Below, in pieces: positions 43,852 through 52,696 of a DNA stretch of 64,000 nucleotides. Origin of the DNA: Prevotella sp. (GTDB taxonomy: Bacteria > Bacteroidota > Bacteroidia > Bacteroidales > Bacteroidaceae); contig JAFZAH010000036.1 of NCBI GenBank assembly GCA_017548275.1, positions 1 to 64,000 on the forward strand. The letters run 5' to 3'. A model generated the notes under the pieces. The model was not told the DNA's origin and did not search any database. It was given only the letters and a program-made list of their open reading frames with translations. Position numbers and translations under genes: made by a program. The first letter of the stretch is position 1; each line of letters starts with the position of its first letter.

Positions 43852-44937
43852 ATGAGCCAAATACCCATACAAAACATGTACTACATCCTGTGTTATGCAT
43901 GGGGTATGGGGGAGATTCGTGGCAAGGTGAACGTTGGCGTAGAAAGATGTGATTCCATTGTCAATCTGCTTGTACATGTATTACTGAACGCAACAGACGA
44001 TTTGCTGAGACGCGGAATGGCACAAGGCTACACTGTCTATGGCTCAGAAATAGAGGGAATCAAGAGCAAAATTAATATTGGCGAGACACTGAAACTAGGT
44101 CGATATCGTCAAGGAAAGTTATTTTGTTATTTCGATGATCTTTCATCCGATATTCTTATCAATCAAATCATCTATAGCACTTTGCGGGATTCGCTTAAGA
44201 TTAAGGGATTGTCCGAACAAAACGGAAACAGGATATTGACAACGCTTCGTAGAATGCCCCAAGTAAAACGAATACAACTATCAGACAATGTGTTTCAGTC
44301 TGTTCGTCTTCATCGCAACAATACATATTATCAGTTTGCCATCAATGTTTGTCGTTTGCTTAATCAATCTTACTTACCAAATAACAGTCTTGCAGGGAAA
44401 TGGGCCTTTACGGACTTAATAGATGACGAGCGCGCCATGAATCGTATCTTCGAAAAATTTTTGATGAACTTCTTTAAAAAGGAATGTCAACAAGATTTTC
44501 CTGAAATTGGCCGCTCGCATATTCGCTTTCAATTGACACCATTAGGTATGACATTTGCCAAAAGTACAAACGAAGCCTATTGTTTGTTGCCTATAATGGA
44601 GACGGATGTAACATTATATAATCCTCACACCAAGAAGAAAATAATCCTTGACGCTAAATACTACAAAGAGACATTAGTTGCAAGATATGGAGAAAGAGGA
44701 AAGATACGTCGTGAACATCTTTCACAAATACTTACTTATGTAATGAATCAAGAGAAAGAGGATATGCCCCAAACAAAAGAAACGAAAGGAATCCTGGTTT
44801 ATCCTACCGTTGATAACGAACTAGATATCTCTTATGTATACAAAGACACAAAACACATTATCCGTGTCAGTACTGTTAATCTTAATCAGGACTGGCAGAT
44901 GATTGAAAACAGATTGAAAGAAATAATACAGAATTAA
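43852..44937 (+). CDS. mcrC: McrC nuclease subunit
   Basis: McrC supplies the nuclease that cuts DNA when McrB complexes meet. The 361-residue protein has the McrC N-terminal part (IPIQNMYYILCYAWGM; LLVHVLLNATDDLLRRGM; IEGIKSKINIGETLKL) and a PD-(D/E)xK core with METDVTLY (Asp252) and ILDAKYY (Asp267, Lys269) about 250-270. It pairs with mcrB. A repeat-rich stretch and tRNA-Gln follow. Confidence 0.92.
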   Translation: MSQIPIQNMYYILCYAWGMGEIRGKVNVGVERCDSIVNLLVHVLLNATDDLLRRGMAQGYTVYGSEIEGIKSKINIGETLKLGRYRQGKLFCYFDDLSSDILINQIIYSTLRDSLKIKGLSEQNGNRILTTLRRMPQVKRIQLSDNVFQSVRLHRNNTYYQFAINVCRLLNQSYLPNNSLAGKWAFTDLIDDERAMNRIFEKFLMNFFKKECQQDFPEIGRSHIRFQLTPLGMTFAKSTNEAYCLLPIMETDVTLYNPHTKKKIILDAKYYKETLVARYGERGKIRREHLSQILTYVMNQEKEDMPQTKETKGILVYPTVDNELDISYVYKDTKHIIRVSTVNLNQDWQMIENRLKEIIQN

Positions 44938-44939
44938 CA

Positions 44940-45045
44940 TTATTCACCCTCTCAAAGAGCATTCTCTAACCACCCCCCTCTCCCGTTGGGAAGGCTACGG
45001 GGGGGGACGAGCATCGCTCGGGATGGAGGGGTTAGGGGTAAGGAT
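44940..45045. repeat. G/C palindromic repeats after mcrC
   Basis: CCCCCTCTCCCGTTGGGAAGG, GGGGGGG and GGATGGAGGGGTTAGGGG strings of the intergenic family fill the gap between mcrC and the tRNA terminator. Confidence 0.65.
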
Positions 45046-45050
45046 AAAGA

Positions 45051-45078
45051 AAAGAGACGCTCCGAAAAGCGTCTCTTT
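45051..45078 (-). terminator. Terminator of tRNA-Gln
   Basis: AAAGAGACGCT pairs with AGCGTCTCTTT around CCGAAA, immediately 3' of the tRNA on the minus strand. Confidence 0.85.
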
Positions 45079-45083
45079 CTTCG

Positions 45084-45154
45084 TTGGGATACTCGGACTC
45101 GAACCAAGAATGACAGGACCAGAATCTGTAGTGTTACCATTACACCATATCCCA
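45084..45154 (-). tRNA. tRNA-Gln (anticodon CTG)
   Basis: The minus strand folds as a tRNA of 71 bases: acceptor TGGGATA/TATCCCA, D arm with GGTAA, anticodon loop TTCTGGT (CTG), and T arm with GGTTCGAGTCC. CCA is not encoded. The lowest anticodon-stem pair (31-39) is A opposite C, where a Watson-Crick pair is expected. A full promoter precedes it and a terminator follows. Confidence 0.93.
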
Positions 45155-45183
45155 ATGACGGGCAATAATCCTTATTGCGTCTG

Positions 45184-45215
45184 CAAAGGTACGGCGGTTT
45201 TTTGAAACTTCCAAA
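45184..45215 (-). promoter_or_regulatory. Complete promoter of tRNA-Gln
   Basis: On the minus strand TTTG (complement of 45212-45215), 20 bases, TACCTTTG (complement of 45184-45191). Confidence 0.8.
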
Positions 45216-45285
45216 TAATTTGCCGTTTTTTTCTAAAAAAAATGAAAATAAATGCGTTTTTTCGTGATTTCCCAACCTTTTACCG

Positions 45286-45293
45286 TACCTTTG
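45286..45293 (+). promoter_or_regulatory. Promoter -7 box of rsfS-ftsH-cdsA
   Basis: TACCTTTG matches TAnnTTTG; leader about 68 bases. Confidence 0.6.
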
Positions 45294-45367
45294 TAGCATG
45301 TAAGGGGGAGAGGGTCTCCCCCGTTGCTAATCAAGCGAAAAACAGTAGTTTTTATTAAACCCTATAC

Positions 45368-45727
45368 ATGGACGAAACAAAGAAATTAGTACGCTACATC
45401 ACCAAAGGAATCCAAGAGAAAAAAGGTCACGGCATCGTGGTGGCCGACCTGAGTAAAATCGACGGCACCATCTGCCGGTATTTTGTCATTTGCGAGGGCA
45501 ATTCACCCATGCAGGTGGAAGCCATCACCGACTCCATCGAGGAGACGGTGCGCCTGAAACTGGGCGAGAAGCCCACCCGCGTGGTGGGTCGTGAAAACGC
45601 CGTATGGGTGGCTATGGACTATGTGGACGTGATGGTCCATATCTTCCTGCCCGACATGCGCACTTTTTATGACCTGGAGACACTGTGGCAAGACGCCAAA
45701 CTGACCACCATCCCCGATATAGATTAA
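45368..45727 (+). CDS. rsfS: Ribosomal silencing factor RsfS
   Basis: RsfS binds ribosomal protein L14 and blocks subunit joining when nutrients run low. The 119-residue protein has the typical DUF143 sequence: ADLSKIDGTICRYFVICEGNSPMQVEAI, RVVGRENAVWVAMDYVDVMVHIF and the end FYDLETLWQDAK. It begins a conserved Bacteroidetes cluster rsfS-ftsH-cdsA; ftsH starts 36 bases after its stop. Confidence 0.94.
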   Translation: MDETKKLVRYITKGIQEKKGHGIVVADLSKIDGTICRYFVICEGNSPMQVEAITDSIEETVRLKLGEKPTRVVGRENAVWVAMDYVDVMVHIFLPDMRTFYDLETLWQDAKLTTIPDID

Positions 45728-45763
45728 AGTTGGCTGGAAAAAATCCACATAAAGACAAGCGAA

Positions 45764-47755
45764 ATGGACAATAAAGGAAACAAAAACAACAATAAACAGC
45801 CTAAATTCAACCTCAGTTGGATTTACGTCATTATCCTCGTGGCTCTCGCCATCTTCTGGTACACGGGCGGCAGCAGTTCGCCGGACGGCATGGGCCGCGA
45901 CGCCTCGTATGCCGAGTTCAAGGAATTTGTTGACAGCGGCTGGGCTTCGGAGATTGTTGTCAACTCCGACGACAAGACGCTGAAGATGTACGTTCAGCCC
46001 GACCACATCCGCGACGTGTTCGACGCCGGCACCGACCGCATGGGTTCCAAGCCTTATATCAACGTGGAATTCGGTTCGGTGGACAAACTGGAGGAATATC
46101 TCGGCCAAGCGCAGAAAGACAACAAATTCAACGGCCAGTTGAGTTACGAGAACAAGCACGGCAGCGGATTCCTCGACATACTGCTCAATCTGGCACCCCT
46201 CATCTTCTTCATCGCCATCTGGATTTTCCTCATGCGCCGCATGAGCGGAGGTGGCAGTGGCGGAGGCGTGTTCAGCGTGGGCAAGAGCAAAGCCAAACTC
46301 TATGAGCAGGGCAACGAACTGGGCATCACGTTCAAAGACGTGGCGGGTCAGGAAGGCGCCAAGCAAGAGGTGCAGGAGATAGTGGAGTTTTTGAAGAACC
46401 CGCAGAAATACACCGACTTGGGCGGTAAGATACCCAAGGGCGCGCTGCTGGTAGGACCTCCGGGAACGGGTAAGACGCTGCTGGCCAAAGCCGTTGCAGG
46501 CGAGGCCGGTGTGCCGTTCTTCTCGATGAGCGGCAGCGACTTCGTCGAGATGTTCGTGGGTGTGGGCGCTTCGCGTGTGCGCGATTTGTTCCGTCAGGCG
46601 AAAGAGAAATCGCCCTGCATCATCTTCATCGACGAGATTGACGCTGTGGGCCGCGCCCGCAGCAAGAACCCCTCGATGGGCGGCAACGACGAGCGCGAGA
46701 ACACGCTCAACGCGCTGCTTACCGAGATGGACGGTTTCGGCACCAATAGCGGTGTTATCATCCTCGCCGCCACCAACCGTGCCGACATGCTGGACAAGGC
46801 CCTGTTGCGCGCCGGACGTTTCGACCGACAGATCAATGTCGACCTGCCCGACCTCAACGAGCGCAAAGCCATCTTCGACGTACATCTGAAACCCGTCAAG
46901 ATAGACGACAGCGTGGATGTGGACCTGCTGGCCCGCCAGACACCGGGATTCTCGGGCGCCGACATCGCCAATGTGTGCAACGAGGCCGCGCTGATAGCCG
47001 CCCGACGCGATGCGAAGTCTGTCTGCAAACAAGACTTCCTCGATGCTGTGGACCGTATCATCGGCGGACTGGAGAAGAAGACCAAGGTGATGACAGCACA
47101 GGAGAAGCGCGCCATCGCCATCCACGAGGCCGGCCACGCTACCATCTCATGGTTCTGCGAGCATGCCGCCCCGCTCATCAAGGTGACCATCGTGCCGCGC
47201 GGACGTGCGCTCGGCGCAGCATGGTATCTGCCCGAGGAGCGCCAGATTACGACCAAGGAAGCCATGCTCGACGAGATGTGCTCGCTCATGGGCGGACGCG
47301 CTGCTGAGGAACTGTTTATCGGACAGATTTCGACTGGCGCGATGAATGACCTGGAGCGTGCCACGAAGAGCGCTTACAGCATGATAGCCTATGCGGGTAT
47401 GAGCGACTCCCTGCCCAACATCTGCTATTACAACAACCAGGAATACCAGTTCCAGCGCCCCTACTCCGAGACGACCGCCAAGGTGATTGACGACGAGGTG
47501 CTCAAGATGGTCAACGAGCAATACGAGCGCGCGAAACAAATCCTGACCGAGCATCAAGAGGGTCACAATGTGCTGGCTGAGATGCTGATACGAAGCGAGG
47601 TGATCTTCGCCGAGGACGTGGAGAAAATCTTCGGCAAGCGCCCCTGGGTAAGCCGCTCGCAAGAAATCATGGAAGCAGAAGAGGAAGCCAAGGGAGAAAC
47701 CACGGAAGGAGCGGAAGAAACCCCGGAAGCCCCCGTACAAGCCCTCCCAGAGTAA
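45764..47755 (+). CDS. ftsH: ATP-dependent zinc metalloprotease FtsH
   Basis: FtsH is a membrane-bound AAA+ protease that degrades damaged membrane proteins and regulatory factors. The 663-residue protein has two N-terminal helices around a periplasmic FtsH_ext domain, the AAA domain with GPPGTGKT (about 231-238) and [13 protein letters not shown], the SRH region, and the zinc motif HEAGH (454-458). The C-terminus is acidic. It is followed by G/C repeats and cdsA. Confidence 0.97.
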   Translation: MDNKGNKNNNKQPKFNLSWIYVIILVALAIFWYTGGSSSPDGMGRDASYAEFKEFVDSGWASEIVVNSDDKTLKMYVQPDHIRDVFDAGTDRMGSKPYINVEFGSVDKLEEYLGQAQKDNKFNGQLSYENKHGSGFLDILLNLAPLIFFIAIWIFLMRRMSGGGSGGGVFSVGKSKAKLYEQGNELGITFKDVAGQEGAKQEVQEIVEFLKNPQKYTDLGGKIPKGALLVGPPGTGKTLLAKAVAGEAGVPFFSMSGSDFVEMFVGVGASRVRDLFRQAKEKSPCIIFIDEIDAVGRARSKNPSMGGNDERENTLNALLTEMDGFGTNSGVIILAATNRADMLDKALLRAGRFDRQINVDLPDLNERKAIFDVHLKPVKIDDSVDVDLLARQTPGFSGADIANVCNEAALIAARRDAKSVCKQDFLDAVDRIIGGLEKKTKVMTAQEKRAIAIHEAGHATISWFCEHAAPLIKVTIVPRGRALGAAWYLPEERQITTKEAMLDEMCSLMGGRAAEELFIGQISTGAMNDLERATKSAYSMIAYAGMSDSLPNICYYNNQEYQFQRPYSETTAKVIDDEVLKMVNEQYERAKQILTEHQEGHNVLAEMLIRSEVIFAEDVEKIFGKRPWVSRSQEIMEAEEEAKGETTEGAEETPEAPVQALPE

Positions 47756-47771
47756 GCCCCTACCCCAACCA

Positions 47772-47835
47772 CCCCCTCCATGCTCCCCCGTTTGTCGGGG
47801 AGGGCGTGATTAGTGAAGTAATGACTTTAACTTCT
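47772..47835. repeat. 64-bp repeat, left member of an inverted pair around cdsA
   Basis: This sequence is found in inverse orientation at 48796-48859 with one difference in 64 positions. It contains the palindrome CCCCCGTTTGTCGGGG and runs into the 9-bp units before cdsA. Confidence 0.92.
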
Positions 47836-47869
47836 TTAACTTCCTTAACTTCTTTAACTCCCTTAACTT
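47825..47869. repeat. Five 9-bp CTTTAACTT units before cdsA
   Basis: Five direct copies with minor changes end seven bases before the cdsA ATG. The same 9-mer in inverse encodes EVKEVK at the end of the flippase-like protein (25944-26000). Confidence 0.88.
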
Positions 47870-47876
47870 CGAAACA

Positions 47877-48746
47877 ATGTCAGAGAAGCAAAAAAACCTC
47901 ATTGTCAGAACCATTACGGGCGTGCTCTTCGTGGCAGCCCTTGTGACTTGTTTTCTGAAACCCATAGCAATGGTCTTTCTGTTCGCGCTGATTACCGGCC
48001 TCACCATCTGGGAGTTTACGGGTCTGGTCAACCAGCAGGAAGAAGTGAAGACCAACCGTTTCATCTGCACGGCGGCAGGTGTGTATTTCTTCCTTGCCGT
48101 GGCTGGTTTTTGCACAGGTTTCACACCTGCGCTGTCGTTCACGCCGGCCGTGCTGTTCGTGCCCTACCTGATTACCATCATCTATCTGATGGTGTCGGAA
48201 CTCTTCCTGATGGAGAAAAACCCCGTGCATGACTGGGCCTACACCATGCTGAGCCAGATGTACATCGCGCTGCCCTTCTCCACCATCAATGTGCTGGCAT
48301 TTCAAAACACGCCTAACGGAGCGGTCTATAACTACCTGCTGCCGCTGAGCGTGTTCATCTTCCTTTGGGTGAACGACACGGGCGCTTACTGTACCGGCTC
48401 ACTCTTCGGCCGTCATAAACTCTTCCCCCGCGTATCGCCGGGCAAGAGTTGGGAAGGCAGCATCGGCGGCGCCGTGTTTGTGATTATCGCAGCCATCGTC
48501 ATCGGCTCTTTGTCAAGCGACAGCAACTCCCCGGTATCCATCGGCGTATGGATTGGTCTGGGACTGGTGGTCGTGGTATTCGGCACCCTCGGCGACTTGG
48601 TGGAATCGCTCTTCAAACGCACACTGGGCGTGAAAGACAGCGGCAACATCCTGCCCGGACACGGCGGCATGCTCGACCGTTTCGACTCCTCGCTGATGGC
48701 CATCCCCGCCTCAGTGGTGTATTTCTACACGCTGTCGATTATGTAA
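47877..48746 (+). CDS. cdsA: Phosphatidate cytidylyltransferase
   Basis: CdsA makes CDP-diacylglycerol from phosphatidic acid and CTP, the branch point of phospholipid synthesis. The 289-residue integral membrane protein has about eight helices and the C-terminal signature SLFKRTLGVKDSGNILPGHGGMLDRFDS, which binds metal and substrate. It follows ftsH in a conserved order, but is isolated here by 64-bp inverted repeats on both sides and by the 9-bp unit array at its start codon. Confidence 0.95.
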   Translation: MSEKQKNLIVRTITGVLFVAALVTCFLKPIAMVFLFALITGLTIWEFTGLVNQQEEVKTNRFICTAAGVYFFLAVAGFCTGFTPALSFTPAVLFVPYLITIIYLMVSELFLMEKNPVHDWAYTMLSQMYIALPFSTINVLAFQNTPNGAVYNYLLPLSVFIFLWVNDTGAYCTGSLFGRHKLFPRVSPGKSWEGSIGGAVFVIIAAIVIGSLSSDSNSPVSIGVWIGLGLVVVVFGTLGDLVESLFKRTLGVKDSGNILPGHGGMLDRFDSSLMAIPASVVYFYTLSIM

Positions 48747-48795
48747 GATAGGTAGTTAAGGAAGTTAAAGAAGTTATCGCTCACTGCGTTCGCTA

Positions 48796-48859
48796 AGAAG
48801 TTAAAGACATTACTTCACTAATCACGCCCTCCCCGACAAACGGGGGAGCATGGAGGGGG
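48796..48859. repeat. 64-bp repeat, right member of the inverted pair around cdsA
   Basis: Inverse of 47772-47835 with one mismatch. Beyond it the GGGGGAGCATGGAGGG string continues, also found near 51205-51225. Confidence 0.92.
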
Positions 48860-48985
48860 TGGATGGGGAGGGGGTTAATGCCCTATTTGTATAACTTGCC
48901 TGTTAAGATTCTCTATTCGCGGACTATTGTCTTCACTCCTCCACTCTTTCACTCCTGAACTCCTTCTCTTTGAACCCACCAAATA

Positions 48986-50116
48986 ATGAAAATGTTTTTT
49001 ATTTTCTTTTTCATCATATTGATTGGCGGCCTCACCTACGTGTTGTGGCATATCTGGTGTGTGCTGCCGTTTCAGAGGGGGGTGAAGTTGGGCATTATCA
49101 TACTGCTGTCGCTTTGTTTCCTGATGATGTTCCTCAATTTCGGCATCATCGACCGATTGCCGCTGAATCTGGGTTCCATCGTCTATAACGTCGGATGGTC
49201 GTCGCTCGTCGTGCTGCTTTATCTGGTGATGACCTTCCTGGTGCTCGATCTGGGCCGGTTGGTGCGGCTGGTACCCAAAGCATGGCTCCACAGCAACGGC
49301 ATCACCGCCGCGGCCATTCTCGCGCTGATGCTCGGCGTGTTCATCTACGGCAATATCCATTACAACAACAAATACCGCGAGACGCTGTCATTCACAACCA
49401 CTAAGCCGCTTGACAGCGGAAAGAAAATCGTGATGCTGAGCGACCTGCATCTGGGTTATCACAACCGGAGGGCAGAACTGGACCGCTGGATTGACCTCAT
49501 CAACGCCGAGAAACCCGACCTGGTGCTCATCGCGGGCGACATCGTGGATATGAGTCTGCGACCGCTGGAAGAAGAGCAGATGGCGCAGTCGTTCCACCGA
49601 CTCACAGCGCCCGTCTATGCCTGCTTGGGCAATCACGAGTATTTCAGCCGTTCGCCGGGCGTACAGCGTTTTTACGAAGAGGCGGGCATCCGTCTGTTGC
49701 GCGACACCGCCGTGGTCGCAGGCGACCTTTGTCTTATCGGGCGCGACGACCGCACCAACCGCAACCGCAAACCGCTGGCCGATATCATGGCACAGGCCGA
49801 CACCACCCGCTATACCATCCTCATCGACCACCAGCCTTATCATCTGGAGGAGGCCGAACAGTGCGGCATTGATTTCCAGTTCAGCGGCCACACCCACCAC
49901 GGACAGGTATGGCCCATCACATGGATTACGGAGAGCACCTACGAGTGTGCTTTCGGTCCGTGGCAGCGCGGCAACACCCGCTATTACATCACCAGCGGCT
50001 TGGGCATCTGGGGCGGCAAATACCGCATCGGCACACGCTCGGAATATGTGGTGTGCGAATTAGCCCCCTCCCGTAGCCTCCCCGAGGGGAGGGGCTCCCA
50101 GTCAGAAAATTTGTGA
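48986..50116 (+). CDS. Membrane metallophosphoesterase
   Basis: The 376-residue protein has four or so N-terminal hydrophobic helices and a calcineurin-like domain from about residue 145. Metal motifs are MLSDLHLGYH, IAGDIVD, LGNHEYF and SGHTHHGQ, giving a dinuclear site. Relatives (YaeI/LpxI-unrelated MPPE) dephosphorylate lipids or nucleotides; substrate unknown. The natural end is near YVVCEL. The extra APSRSLPEGRGSQSENL is translated from the CCCTCCC...GGGGAGGGG palindromic repeat. Confidence 0.87.
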   Translation: MKMFFIFFFIILIGGLTYVLWHIWCVLPFQRGVKLGIIILLSLCFLMMFLNFGIIDRLPLNLGSIVYNVGWSSLVVLLYLVMTFLVLDLGRLVRLVPKAWLHSNGITAAAILALMLGVFIYGNIHYNNKYRETLSFTTTKPLDSGKKIVMLSDLHLGYHNRRAELDRWIDLINAEKPDLVLIAGDIVDMSLRPLEEEQMAQSFHRLTAPVYACLGNHEYFSRSPGVQRFYEEAGIRLLRDTAVVAGDLCLIGRDDRTNRNRKPLADIMAQADTTRYTILIDHQPYHLEEAEQCGIDFQFSGHTHHGQVWPITWITESTYECAFGPWQRGNTRYYITSGLGIWGGKYRIGTRSEYVVCELAPSRSLPEGRGSQSENL

Positions 50117-50155
50117 TTCAAGTTCCGAAAGTTAAGTAGATACATGGAGATAAAG

Positions 50156-50290
50156 GGAGATAGCCGCTTTTCAGCGGCGAAGATAGAAGACGAGACTCTG
50201 CTGTACGGTCAATCTGTTGCCTGTACTGTTGCCTGTATTGTCTTTTATCTCCTACTATCTTCTTCTAACCCCTTCTATCTTCTTTTAATG
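50156..50290. repeat. Diverged copy C of the 138-bp element
   Basis: It shares the GGGAGATAGCCGCTTTTCAGCGG hairpin (written in parts) and the GATAGAAGAC and TCTTTTATCTCCT words with copies A and B, but differs in the middle, where a TTGCCTGTA word is repeated. Confidence 0.7.
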
Positions 50291-50358
50291 ATATAAACAA
50301 TATTCCCCGTTGGCATCTACGCTCTCCCCTCGGGAGAGATGGAGAGGGGGCTTCTATT

Positions 50359-51180
50359 ATGCAACAACGACATAAAGACAGAAAGCAATATTTCAACGAG
50401 TCGGCAGCCACCTCGCGCGACTACTACCTCGACTATCTGCGTGCGCATGTGACGCTCGGAGAAGGTTTGCGCGTGTTGGAGATAGGCTGCGGTGAGGGCG
50501 GCAACTTGCTGCCGTTTGCCGAACAGGGATGTGTGGTCACGGGCTTGGACCTCAGCGAAGACCGCATCCGTCAGGCACAGGAGTTTTTCAAGAAGGCGGG
50601 ACAAGAAGGCACGTTCTTCGCCAGAAACTTCATCGAGGCCGACAAACCGCAGACCGAAGAGGAGCGTTTCGACCTGGTGCTCTGCCACGACGTCATCGAG
50701 CATATCGAACCGCCCTATAAGCCCGATTTCTTCACCCACATCAAACCCTTTGTCAAGCAGGGCGGCATCGTGTTTTTCGGATTCCCGGCATGGCAGAACC
50801 CCTTCGGCGGACACCAGCAGATAAGCCGCGGACTGGCATCGAAACTGCCTTGGTTGCACTTATGGCCCAATCCCCTCTACCGGGGTATGCTGCGGATGAG
50901 CGGCGCCTCTCAGGGTTGCATCGACGAACTGATGAGTATCAAACGCTCACGCATGCCCGTGGAGTGCTTTGAACGGCTGGCCCGTGAGACGGGTTACACC
51001 GTCATCGACCGCACATTGTGGTTCATCAACCCTCATTACAAGCAGAAATTCAACCTGAAACCCCGCCTGCTGTGGCGTCCCCTCGCCCGCATCCCCTGGC
51101 TCCGCAATTTCTACACCACCTCGGCATTTTATCTGATAGTTCAAGGGGCAAGGAGCAAGGAGCAAGGGGCAAGAGAATAG
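50359..51180 (+). CDS. Class I SAM-dependent methyltransferase
   Basis: The 273-residue protein carries motif I VLEIGCGEGGNLLPF (about 39-53), the acidic strand GLDLSEDRI, and post-motif LVLCHDVIEHI. This is the UbiE/Methyltransf_11 layout. The substrate is unknown. Its last dozen residues (QGARSKEQGARE) come from the GCAAGGAGCAAGG repeat, the same peptide kind as in the UmuD tail. The start ATG at 50359 is preceded by a GGGGAGATGG repeat and no Shine-Dalgarno. Confidence 0.85.
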   Translation: MQQRHKDRKQYFNESAATSRDYYLDYLRAHVTLGEGLRVLEIGCGEGGNLLPFAEQGCVVTGLDLSEDRIRQAQEFFKKAGQEGTFFARNFIEADKPQTEEERFDLVLCHDVIEHIEPPYKPDFFTHIKPFVKQGGIVFFGFPAWQNPFGGHQQISRGLASKLPWLHLWPNPLYRGMLRMSGASQGCIDELMSIKRSRMPVECFERLARETGYTVIDRTLWFINPHYKQKFNLKPRLLWRPLARIPWLRNFYTTSAFYLIVQGARSKEQGARE

Positions 51181-51289
51181 CCCTCCCCGAGGGGTTACCA
51201 TCCCCCGACAAACGGGGGAGCATGGAGGGAGAGGATGGAGAGGGGCTCCCAAACGACCAAACGACCAATCTCCTAAACAACCAAATAAC
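51181..51289. repeat. G/C and AAACGACC repeats before the GH5 gene
   Basis: CCCTCCCCGAGGGG, CCCCCGACAAACGGGGGAGCATGGAGGG and CCAAACGACCAAACGACC strings fill the spacer and run up to the ATG at 51290. The last kind recurs directly before parB. Confidence 0.75.
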
Positions 51290-52252
51290 ATGAAAAAATC
51301 ATTAATTACACTCTTCCTCGCCTTGTCATGCGTCATGGGCATGAAGGCGTTCGACCCCGTGAAACAGTGGGGACAACTGAAAGTCATTGGCACCCAACTC
51401 TGCAGCCAGAGCGGCGAGCCCGTGGTGCTGCGCGGCGTCAGTTTCGGATGGCACAACATCTGGCCCCGCTTCTACAATAAGAAAGCCGTGAAATGCCTGA
51501 AACGCGACTGGCACGCCACCGTGGTGCGCGCGTCGATGGGTGTGACCACCGTCGAGGACAATTACATCGACAACCCCGACTTCGCCCTGCAATGCATCGA
51601 GCCCGTCATCAAGGCAGCCATCAAAAACAACCTCTACGTCATCGTCGATTGGCATTCGCACGAACTGCTGACCGACCAAGCCGTGAAATTCTTCCGTTAC
51701 ATCTCCCAGAAATACGGCAAATACCCCAACATCATCTACGAGATTTACAACGAGCCGGTAAATGACTCGTGGGATGCGCTGAAGGAATACTCCGCGAAGG
51801 TCATCAACACCATCCGCCAGAACGACCCCGATAACATCATTCTCGTGGGCTGTCCCCATTGGGACCAGGACATTCACCTCGTGGCCGACAGTCCGTTGCA
51901 GGGCTTCACCAACATCATGTACACCGTGCATTTCTACGCCGCCACGCACCATCAGTATCTGCGCGACCGCATGGTCGATGCCATCCGCCGAGGCATCCCC
52001 GTCTTCGTGAGTGAGAGCGCCGGCATGGAGGCATCCGGAAACGGGCCGCTCAACCCCGAGGAGTGGCAGGCATGGATTGACTGCATGGAACACCACAAGG
52101 TGAGTTGGGTGTGTTGGTCGCTCTCCGACAAAGACGAGACCTGCTCGATGCTCCTTCCCCGCGCCACCGCCACCGGTCCGTGGAAAGAAGACGTCATCAA
52201 GAAATCCGGCAGAATGACCCGCGACTATTTGGTGAAGTATAATCCGAAATAA
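51290..52252 (+). CDS. Secreted GH5 endoglucanase
   Basis: The 320-residue precursor (signal peptide 1-20) is a glycoside hydrolase family 5 cellulase: LRGVSFGWHN, VRASMGV, YVIVDWHSHE, IIYEIYNEPVN (acid/base Glu155) and PVFVSESAG (nucleophile Glu242), with the WSLSDKDETCS end typical of subfamily 2-like enzymes. It would hydrolyse beta-1,4-glucan outside the cytoplasm. There is no carbohydrate-binding module or sorting tail, so it is the catalytic domain alone. Confidence 0.92.
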   Translation: MKKSLITLFLALSCVMGMKAFDPVKQWGQLKVIGTQLCSQSGEPVVLRGVSFGWHNIWPRFYNKKAVKCLKRDWHATVVRASMGVTTVEDNYIDNPDFALQCIEPVIKAAIKNNLYVIVDWHSHELLTDQAVKFFRYISQKYGKYPNIIYEIYNEPVNDSWDALKEYSAKVINTIRQNDPDNIILVGCPHWDQDIHLVADSPLQGFTNIMYTVHFYAATHHQYLRDRMVDAIRRGIPVFVSESAGMEASGNGPLNPEEWQAWIDCMEHHKVSWVCWSLSDKDETCSMLLPRATATGPWKEDVIKKSGRMTRDYLVKYNPK

Positions 52253-52525
52253 TACCCACCCCCACCCTCCCAAAGGGAGGGGGCTTGAGGAGTTCAGGAG
52301 TTCAGTAGTTTCAGAAGTTCAGACAATAGTCCGCGAATTGAGTATGTAGGGGCGGAGCCCATCCTCTCCTGCCTGAGGGGAGGTGGCCGAAGGCCGGAGG
52401 AGTGGGAGCCCTGCCTGAGGGGAGGCACACGAATCCACGATGTGTAAGAAGACAACAGGACAATTACAGACAACCAAACAACCAATTAGGACCTCTACCC
52501 CTCTATCTCATTTATTGGACGAAAC
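52253..52525. repeat. Repeat-rich spacer after the GH5 gene
   Basis: It contains CCCACCCTCCCAAAGGGAGGG, AGGAGTTCAG units leading into ACAATAGTCCGCGAATTGAG, two copies of CCTGCCTGAGGGGAGG, and GACAACCAAACAACCAA. No gene is seen. Confidence 0.7.
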
Positions 52526-52527
52526 AG

Positions 52528-52558
52528 TTGCACTTTTAATATAAAAAATGTATCTTTG
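52528..52558 (+). promoter_or_regulatory. Promoter of the secreted-protein operon
   Basis: TTG (52528-52530), 20 bases, TATCTTTG (52551-52558). Transcription would start near 52565, giving a leader of about 205 bases. Confidence 0.8.
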
Positions 52559-52566
52559 CAACAATT

Positions 52567-52602
52567 ATGAGTCGAGACTCTAACACAGACAAAAACACAT
52601 AA
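52567..52602 (+). CDS. Possible leaderless 11-residue ORF in the operon leader
   Basis: ATG at 52567 is within a few bases of the predicted transcript start and opens MSRDSNTDKNT. Its first codons contain a GAGTC/GACTC stem. Weak evidence. Confidence 0.25.
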   Translation: MSRDSNTDKNT

Positions 52603-52636
52603 TACCTAACCATAAACAACCAAAAACACAATTATC

Positions 52637-52693
52637 ATGAAAAATATGAATACAAACCTATCAAAAGCATTGACAGCCATTGATGGCGGTTAA
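52637..52693 (+). CDS. Possible 18-residue leader peptide
   Basis: ATG at 52637 encodes MKNMNTNLSKALTAIDGG and stops at 52691-52693, four bases before a terminator-like hairpin. It could be a leader peptide controlling the hairpin, or the broken start of a lost gene. No Shine-Dalgarno is visible. Confidence 0.4.
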   Translation: MKNMNTNLSKALTAIDGG

Positions 52694-52696
52694 GGC

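Noticed and set aside
42271-45154. tRNA-integrated mobile island
   Set aside because: Low GC and a neighbouring tRNA are suggestive, but no integrase and no duplicated tRNA end were found, so it is not called as a mobile element.
45503-47137. 544-residue frame opposite rsfS/ftsH
   Set aside because: Shadow of highly biased codon use in ftsH; no motifs.
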